From Leptospira sp. (GTDB lineage: Bacteria > Spirochaetota > Leptospiria > Leptospirales > Leptospiraceae), in assembly GCA_025457985.1 (NCBI GenBank), contig JALOTI010000019.1, forward strand, positions 1-11,675: a DNA stretch of 11,675 nucleotides, written 5' to 3'. Below the pieces are notes generated by a model, which was not told where the DNA came from, did no database searches, and saw only the letters and a list, made by a program, of their open reading frames with translations. A program made the position numbers and the translations under genes. Positions 6,564 through 11,675 of the stretch are shown piece after piece. Every line of letters begins with the position of its first letter. The stretch's first letter is position 1.

Positions 6564-8086
6564 AAATAGCTGAACTTATTAAAAAAATTCCTGAGATTCG
6601 TGTCATAAAAGGTGATGCCTTCTCGGATGTGAACTATATATGGGCTGATAGTAGAAAGTTAGGCGAAAAAGACATTTTTGTAATTCCCGATGATACGGAA
6701 ACTAAACAAGAAGAATATCTTCGAATGGCAATCTCTAAAAAAGTCGAAACAATTCTTGTATCAAAAAAGAATCTCAAATTACAAGGTGTTCATGAATTTC
6801 CGAATATACTTGAATCAGAAAATGCCCTTGAAGACTCGTATGGAAAAATAGCAAGTATACTCTGTGGATATCCCAGCAAAAAGCTGAAGATTATTGGTGT
6901 CACTGGTACAAACGGAAAAACATCTCTCAGTTTTATTCTTTTCCATATTGCAAGATATTGCGGAAAAAAAGCAGGCCTCATTGGGACAGTTCAAATTCAA
7001 ATTGGGGATCGTGTCTTAGAATCTAACTACACTACACCTGATGCATCTAGCTTAAATCTACTTCTCCAAGAGATGGTGCAAGAAGGTGTGGAGTATGTTT
7101 TTATGGAAGTTAGCTCTCATGGTTTGAAATTAGGGAGGGTATCGGGAATTGAGTTCACCGGAGCTGGTTTTACGAATCTAACGCAAGATCACCTGGACTT
7201 TCACAAAACGATGGAAGATTATTTTGAGAGTAAATACAAACTCTTCACCTTACTGGAAAAATCGAGTATTAAAAATAAATTTGGTCTGATCGCCGGCGAT
7301 AGTCCCTACGGAAGCCAAATGATCCAGAGAGTTATATCTGATAAATTGAACTCACCCATTTATGTGCTTGGTAAAACAGGTGAATTTCAATACACGAACA
7401 CTAAGTTAAGTCTACTGGGAAGTGAATACAGATTTCACAAGAAGGAAAAGAATCTGCCCTTTATAGAAGTAAGAAAGGTAACTACAAATTTACTTGGAAA
7501 TTTCAATATATTCAATACCGCCTTTGCTGCCTCGATGGCGTTTGAACTGGGTTTTTCTTGGGATAAGGTAATTGAATCACTTCAAAACCTTCCCACTGTT
7601 CCTGGCCGATTCCAAGTTTTACCTTTTCCTGACAGGTCCCGAATTGCAGTAGTTGATTATGCCCATACCCCGGATGCTCTGGAAAATATTCTAAAAAGTT
7701 GTGTAGAAATAAATCCAAAACAGCTTATATGTATTTTTGGCTGTGGTGGCGATAGGGACCGGACAAAACGTCCCAAGATGGGAAAAATTGCCGAAACATT
7801 AGCGGACTACGTAATCATTACTTCAGATAATCCACGAACAGAAGATCCAAACGCTATTTTAGATGAAATCGAATCTGGTTTTTCACGTGGATTTAAGAGA
7901 TTCGAAAAAATTGTAGATAGACGTTCTGCCATTGAAAGAGGAGTTTCTCTTTTGGAAAAAGACGGAATCTTGGTGGTTGCGGGAAAGGGTCATGAAACCT
8001 ACCAAATCATTGGGAAAGAAAAAACAGAATTTGTTGATTTAGATGAAATACAAAAAGCTTTTATCAAGTTGAATATTGGTCGTTAG
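6560..8086 (+). CDS. murE: UDP-N-acetylmuramoyl-L-alanyl-D-glutamate--2,6-diaminopimelate ligase
   Basis: A 508-residue ATP-dependent cytoplasmic Mur ligase that adds the third residue of the peptidoglycan stem peptide. The N-terminal UDP-binding domain carries [14 protein letters not shown] (28-41). The central ATPase domain has the P-loop [10 protein letters not shown] (113-122), NYTTPDA (156-162), MEVSSHGL (182-189), TQDHLDFH (208-215) and the carbamylated-lysine region SKYKLF (K225). [11 protein letters not shown] (313-323) and [11 protein letters not shown] (364-374) lead to the C-terminal domain with [15 protein letters not shown] (394-408). DNPRTEDP (423-430) is the signature for meso-diaminopimelate; lysine-adding enzymes have other residues where Arg stands. 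KGHETYQ (476-482) closes the motif set. The start is TTG, overlapping the ftsL stop (TTGA), with GGGAG 6 bases upstream; this is an example of stop-start translational coupling. The length is normal. Confidence 0.95.
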   Translation: MKIAELIKKIPEIRVIKGDAFSDVNYIWADSRKLGEKDIFVIPDDTETKQEEYLRMAISKKVETILVSKKNLKLQGVHEFPNILESENALEDSYGKIASILCGYPSKKLKIIGVTGTNGKTSLSFILFHIARYCGKKAGLIGTVQIQIGDRVLESNYTTPDASSLNLLLQEMVQEGVEYVFMEVSSHGLKLGRVSGIEFTGAGFTNLTQDHLDFHKTMEDYFESKYKLFTLLEKSSIKNKFGLIAGDSPYGSQMIQRVISDKLNSPIYVLGKTGEFQYTNTKLSLLGSEYRFHKKEKNLPFIEVRKVTTNLLGNFNIFNTAFAASMAFELGFSWDKVIESLQNLPTVPGRFQVLPFPDRSRIAVVDYAHTPDALENILKSCVEINPKQLICIFGCGGDRDRTKRPKMGKIAETLADYVIITSDNPRTEDPNAILDEIESGFSRGFKRFEKIVDRRSAIERGVSLLEKDGILVVAGKGHETYQIIGKEKTEFVDLDEIQKAFIKLNIGR

Positions 8087-8097
8087 GTAGGGTATAT

Positions 8098-9210
8098 ATG
8101 TTCCAATGGATCTACGAAACGTTTGGGAATGATTTTGGAAGTTTAAGAATATTTAGTTATGTTACCTTGCGTGCAATGATGGCAGGGTTAACCTCCATGT
8201 TTTTTACATTTATTTTTGGGAAGTCTTTGATTCGTTTTTTGCTCTCGTTAAAATTTAGAGAATCTGTAAGAAATGATGGGCCTCAGTCTCATGCAAGTAA
8301 ATCAGGAACACCAACCATGGGTGGCTTGATTATGATTCTTTCCTTAACAATCTCTACCTTACTTTGGGGAAATTTAAGCAATCTGAATGTGATTTTACTT
8401 TTAGTATCCGCAATACTATTTTCGGGACTAGGCTTTGTGGATGATTATATGAAATCAGTGAAGAAAGTGAAGGGAGGAATGCGGGCACGCACAAAGTTCT
8501 TAGTAACCATTATTTATGCCGTTTCGATTAGCTTTATCTTTTTTTATGTTACTGGGAAAGCGAATGGCAATGCCACGAAGGGTGTAGTTTTTGGAATTAC
8601 TGATTTATTTCTCCCGTTGGTAAAAGGTCCCATAGTAAGTTTGGGCGTTTTAGCAATTCCTTTCGCGATAGTAGTTTTAATTGGAAGTTCGCACGCAGTA
8701 AACCTAACGGATGGGTTAGACGGCCTTGCCTCCGGCACCGTTGTTATTGCAACTGCAACTCTCTCTTTGATTGCCTATGTTTCTGGCACACCGGTTGCGG
8801 CAAACTATCTGCATATACCTTACCTGCCAGGAGCTCACGAATATGCAGTTTTTTTAGCAGGTCTTTCCGGAGCACTCCTAGGTTTTTTATGGTTCAATTG
8901 CCACCCAGCACAAGTATTTATGGGAGATACTGGTTCTTTATTTTTAGGATCAACTTTGGGTTTAACGGCAATTATGCTAAAAAAAGAATTTCTTTTAGTC
9001 ATTTTAGGTGGAATCTTTGTTGCGGAAGCATTGAGTGTTATGTTACAAGTAACTTCCTTTAAACTTCGAGGAAAGCGGATTTTTAAAATGGCGCCTTTAC
9101 ACCATCATTTTGAACTCTTGGGATGGTCTGAGGAAAAAGTTGTTATTCGATTTTGGATCATCGGTATCATTCTTGCCATTATCTCTCTATCAACCTTAAA
9201 AATTCAGTAA
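8098..9210 (+). CDS. mraY: Phospho-N-acetylmuramoyl-pentapeptide-transferase
   Basis: A 370-residue polytopic inner-membrane enzyme that joins phospho-MurNAc-pentapeptide to undecaprenyl phosphate, giving lipid I. About ten hydrophobic segments are visible. Catalytic and substrate motifs are intact: [17 protein letters not shown] (60-76), the first cytoplasmic signature; the aspartate pair in GFVDDYMK (D115/D116); [12 protein letters not shown] (202-213); GDTGSLFLG (276-284) with the third catalytic Asp, D277; and [18 protein letters not shown] (332-349) with the three-histidine loop. The length is close to the usual 360. The ATG follows the murE stop by 11 bases, with TAGGG upstream. The stop codon overlaps the ftsW start (TAATG). 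In the classical order murF precedes mraY and murD follows; neither is present here. Confidence 0.96.
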   Translation: MFQWIYETFGNDFGSLRIFSYVTLRAMMAGLTSMFFTFIFGKSLIRFLLSLKFRESVRNDGPQSHASKSGTPTMGGLIMILSLTISTLLWGNLSNLNVILLLVSAILFSGLGFVDDYMKSVKKVKGGMRARTKFLVTIIYAVSISFIFFYVTGKANGNATKGVVFGITDLFLPLVKGPIVSLGVLAIPFAIVVLIGSSHAVNLTDGLDGLASGTVVIATATLSLIAYVSGTPVAANYLHIPYLPGAHEYAVFLAGLSGALLGFLWFNCHPAQVFMGDTGSLFLGSTLGLTAIMLKKEFLLVILGGIFVAEALSVMLQVTSFKLRGKRIFKMAPLHHHFELLGWSEEKVVIRFWIIGIILAIISLSTLKIQ

Positions 9211-10358
9211 TGGGTTTCATTCGAGACTTAAAACAAAAGTTTCAAGTAGGAGTAGAAGAATACGACAGTCTTCTACAGTATTTAATCTATTTACTGTTTG
9301 GAATCGGTCTCATTGTAATGTACAGCGCTTCCGTAATTCCTGCTGAGCGGGAATTTTCAAATCCATACTATTATCTCAACAAACAATTGGTATGGGGGAG
9401 TTTGGGAATTCTTTTATACTTAATCTTCTCACGGATTTCATACAGCTTTCTTGTTAGATGGTCTTTTTTACTCTGCCTCTTGAGTGTGATTCTACTGATT
9501 TCTGTTTTTATTCCTGGACTTGGTAAATCGGTTGGAACTACGTATGGCCGGAGCTTCAATCGTTGGATACAAATCTTCGGTTTCCAATTGCAACCTTCCG
9601 AGTTTACTAAAATCAGTGTTTTGCTTTTTTTATCTTATTTTTTTTACAATTTTAACTTTTCTAAGCCAAATTGGGATTCGAAGAAGATTGTATCCGTTTT
9701 TATTGTCACGACAGTTTTATTTTTAATCGTGATTGAGCCTGCATTTGGCACGACAGTCGAAATCCTGGTTGTTATCTTCTTTTTCGTATTGATGGCTGGT
9801 TTCCCTATTAAAAAACTACTGGTTTTAAGTTTTTCAATCATTCCACTTTTAGTAGTGTTAGTTACCCAAGTTGGGTATAGAAAGAAACGTTTGGAAATCT
9901 GGTTGAATCCGTACAAATATCGATTTGATGAAGGCCACCAAGTAGTTACAAGTTATCGGGCTTTTTTTGACGGTTCACATTTTGGAAAACCGATTGGAAG
10001 TGGTTACTCTCATCGGTACCTTGCCTATAGTCATACCGATTTTGTTTTGGCTTCCTTTGTGGAAGACTTCGGGTTCTTTGGTTTTTGCGTTTTTATTTCA
10101 TTGATTGTTATGTTGTTGGTGCGAATTTACATTTTACTTGGGAGAGTAAAAGATCGGTTAGGATATTTTTTAGGAGCAGGGATTTTAATTTTACTAAGTG
10201 TTCAAATTTTATTAAATCTCTTCGTAATCACAGGTATCGTACCCGTAACAGGGATTTCCCTCCCGTTTTTTAGCTATGGGGGATCCTCCTTACTCACGAT
10301 TTTTATCTTACTTGGAATTCTTGCCAACATAACCAAAAGGGAGAACCTGACTCTATGA
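9210..10358 (+). CDS. ftsW: SEDS-family glycan polymerase, probably FtsW
   Basis: A 382-residue inner-membrane protein of the SEDS family (FtsW/RodA), a lipid II glycosyltransferase that works with a class B PBP. The ATG at 9210 overlaps the mraY stop; a TTG further upstream at 9153 would lie inside mraY and add no family sequence. About ten membrane spans are visible. Family motifs are NRWIQIFGFQLQPSEFTK (117-134), HTDFVLASFVEDFG (275-288) with the conserved Asp277 thought to be catalytic, and TGISLPFFSYGGSSLL (347-362). FtsW rather than RodA is inferred from its place between mraY and murG. Several SEDS signatures are changed: EPAFG (176-180) where PDLG is usual, LAYSHTDF where LPEAHTDF is usual, and VEDFG where GEELG is usual. 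Its partner ftsI is not nearby. It overlaps murG by 4 bases (ATGA). Confidence 0.88.
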   Translation: MGFIRDLKQKFQVGVEEYDSLLQYLIYLLFGIGLIVMYSASVIPAEREFSNPYYYLNKQLVWGSLGILLYLIFSRISYSFLVRWSFLLCLLSVILLISVFIPGLGKSVGTTYGRSFNRWIQIFGFQLQPSEFTKISVLLFLSYFFYNFNFSKPNWDSKKIVSVFIVTTVLFLIVIEPAFGTTVEILVVIFFFVLMAGFPIKKLLVLSFSIIPLLVVLVTQVGYRKKRLEIWLNPYKYRFDEGHQVVTSYRAFFDGSHFGKPIGSGYSHRYLAYSHTDFVLASFVEDFGFFGFCVFISLIVMLLVRIYILLGRVKDRLGYFLGAGILILLSVQILLNLFVITGIVPVTGISLPFFSYGGSSLLTIFILLGILANITKRENLTL

Positions 10359-11443
10359 GTGGATCAATAGTAATTGCAGCAGGTGGAACGGGCGGACATA
10401 TCTCCCCTGGCGTCTCACTTGCAGAAGTGTTGGTTGAAAAAATTGAGCAGTTTGGATTTGAACGGGTTTATCTGCATTCTTTAATAAGAAATAAGGACAA
10501 TCCTGATTTATTGAATCCGCCTTGCGAAGTTTTATGGCACCATATACCGCAATTAGGTGGGCTTAGAACGATTGTTTATCCATTTTTATTTGTTTTTCCC
10601 TTTCTTAAAACGATTTTTCTATTCAGAAGGTTGAAAGTTGAAGCAGTAATTGGAATGGGAGGTTATTCCAGTTTACCGGCAATACTATACGCCATCATTT
10701 TCCGAAAAAATTTATTTTTATGTGAACAAAACTGTATACCTGGTTCAATTACTCGAAGATTTCATAAATTTGCAAAAGCGGTTGCTTTAAGTTTTCCATT
10801 GGCTCCAAATCAAAAACAAATCGGTAAGATTATAGGAAATCCGCTACGTAAAAAAATTCTACCAGAACATATGGGTATTCGAACTAATGAAAACCTCCAT
10901 GAGAATAAAAAAAATAATTTGAATGTATTGGTATTAGGTGGTTCGCAGGGTGCTCGCCAATTGAATCAAATGATACTAAAGGCGATGGAGAATAAAGATA
11001 TTTCTTCTAAATACAAGTTTCGGATTTTAACTGGGACATCTCTTTATGAAGAAACAAAATCTAAATCGAAGGATAACGCCGAAATCATATCTTATGCAAA
11101 TGATATGAAGCCAAATTATGAGTGGGCCAATTTGGTAATTGCGAGGTCTGGGGCAGGTGTTATAGCAGAATGTTTGGTTTTTGGTCTGCCTATGATTCTT
11201 ATTCCATATCCATTTGCAAAAGACAACCACCAAAAGGAAAATGCATTGTTTGTAGAATCGAAAGGTGCCGCAAGAGTCATTCATACCACATCAGATGATC
11301 CCACTGCTCTTGTAAAAATCCTATTAGAATGGAAGGAACAATTCGAAATCCTGAAGGAAATGGGACATCAATCTCTTGCCCTCTCCAATATAAACGCCGC
11401 TTATCAAACATTAAATTATTTTTTCAAAGAAAGCAAAAACTAA
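10355..11443 (+). CDS. murG: UDP-N-acetylglucosamine--lipid I N-acetylglucosaminyltransferase
   Basis: A 362-residue GT28-family enzyme on the cytoplasmic face of the membrane that adds GlcNAc to lipid I, making lipid II. Motifs in order: AAGGTGGHISPG (8-19), the first glycine-rich loop with catalytic-site H15; GMGGYSSLPAIL (100-111), the second glycine loop; CEQNCIPGS (123-131); GNPLRKKI (161-168); LGGSQGARQLNQ (194-205), the third glycine loop; and ARSGAGVIAECLVFGLPMILIPYP (263-286), the UDP-GlcNAc site with Glu272. KDNHQKENA (289-297) contains the ribose- and base-contacting Gln. A hydrophobic patch near 74-90 fits membrane association. The length is normal. The ATG overlaps the ftsW stop (ATGA), with AAGGGAG upstream at 11 bases; the stop overlaps the murC start (TAATG). 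Confidence 0.95.
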   Translation: MSGSIVIAAGGTGGHISPGVSLAEVLVEKIEQFGFERVYLHSLIRNKDNPDLLNPPCEVLWHHIPQLGGLRTIVYPFLFVFPFLKTIFLFRRLKVEAVIGMGGYSSLPAILYAIIFRKNLFLCEQNCIPGSITRRFHKFAKAVALSFPLAPNQKQIGKIIGNPLRKKILPEHMGIRTNENLHENKKNNLNVLVLGGSQGARQLNQMILKAMENKDISSKYKFRILTGTSLYEETKSKSKDNAEIISYANDMKPNYEWANLVIARSGAGVIAECLVFGLPMILIPYPFAKDNHQKENALFVESKGAARVIHTTSDDPTALVKILLEWKEQFEILKEMGHQSLALSNINAAYQTLNYFFKESKN

Positions 11444-11675
11444 TGTTAAAAGTAAAAGGGCCAATACTCTTTCTCGGCATCGGTGGAAGTGGGATGTCGA
11501 GTCTTGCGCATATGTCTTTGGATTTAGGTATACAGACCTATGGTTATGACAAAAATAAATCGGAGACAACTGAGGCACTGACACTAAGAGGTGCTACAAT
11601 TTTTCAGTTCATTGATGAGTTTTCAGAGTATCCGTTTGAACTTGCAGTGTATAGCTCAGCATTTCAAGACAAGGG
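11443..11675 (+). CDS. murC: UDP-N-acetylmuramate--L-alanine ligase, N-terminal fragment (3' partial)
   Basis: The frame runs off the window end after about 77 residues. Translated from the ATG at 11443 it begins MLKVKGPILFLGIGGSGMSS, in which GIGGSGMSSLA is the dinucleotide-fold-like glycine loop at the N-terminus of MurC. The aspartate after the second strand (YGYDKNKS) and the later VYSSAF segment match the family's GSD and VySSAi positions. MurC adds L-alanine to UDP-MurNAc, the first step of the stem peptide. The ATPase domain is outside the window, so the related ligase Mpl cannot be excluded on sequence alone; the location directly after murG (1-base overlap) favours MurC. I see no strong ribosome site, which is consistent with translational coupling to murG. 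Confidence 0.88.
   Translation, partial: MLKVKGPILFLGIGGSGMSSLAHMSLDLGIQTYGYDKNKSETTEALTLRGATIFQFIDEFSEYPFELAVYSSAFQDK

Noticed and set aside
9153..9209. TTG-started extension of ftsW by 19 codons
   Set aside because: It runs inside the 3' end of mraY and adds residues unlike any SEDS N-terminus; the ATG at 9210 in the TAATG junction is a natural coupled start.

Overview
The window reads as a piece of chromosome from a Gram-negative-type bacterium with moderately low GC, most probably a spirochaete of the genus Leptospira. That assignment is an inference. It rests on a MurE with the meso-diaminopimelate signature DNPR, a futalosine-pathway menaquinone gene (mqnA), a loose spirochaetal-style lipobox, frequent GTG and TTG starts, and a SpoIIE-type phosphatase with TPR repeats. 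I see no mobile element, phage gene, CRISPR array, tRNA or rRNA. Genes fill almost the whole window, and no gene-free gap exceeds about 110 bases.

Left part (1-3037). The 3' end of a PP2C/SpoIIE-family phosphatase with a TPR tail is followed after 10 bases by an ammonium transporter with an added periplasmic coiled-coil segment. A strong intrinsic terminator follows the transporter. The GTG start codon of the next gene, an unrecognised lipoprotein, lies in the loop of that terminator hairpin, which is the most unusual feature of the window.

Middle part (3038-5222). Three single genes of unrelated function alternate in direction: mqnA (minus; chorismate dehydratase), cheR (plus; chemoreceptor methyltransferase, probably starting at TTG) and a HIT-family nucleotide hydrolase/transferase (minus). 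cheR and the HIT gene converge and overlap by 4 bases. Both of their stop codons lie in the loop of one A/T-rich inverted repeat that could terminate both strands.

Right part (5295-11675). This is a compact division and cell wall (dcw) cluster, all on the plus strand: rsmH, an ftsL-like gene, murE, mraY, ftsW, murG and the start of murC. The genes are 9-11 bases apart or overlap by 1-4 bases (TTGA, TAATG, ATGA, TAATG junctions), so they very probably form one translationally coupled operon. Compared with the classical order, mraZ is absent upstream, and ftsI, murF and murD are missing from their usual places. The enzymes present add the third peptide residue (MurE), build lipid I (MraY) and lipid II (MurG), polymerise glycan (FtsW) and, at the edge, charge L-Ala onto UDP-MurNAc (MurC).

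Most of the window is ordinary core genome. The points worth checking are the start-in-terminator arrangement, the phosphatase-transporter pair, the contracted dcw cluster, and divergence in FtsL and FtsW.
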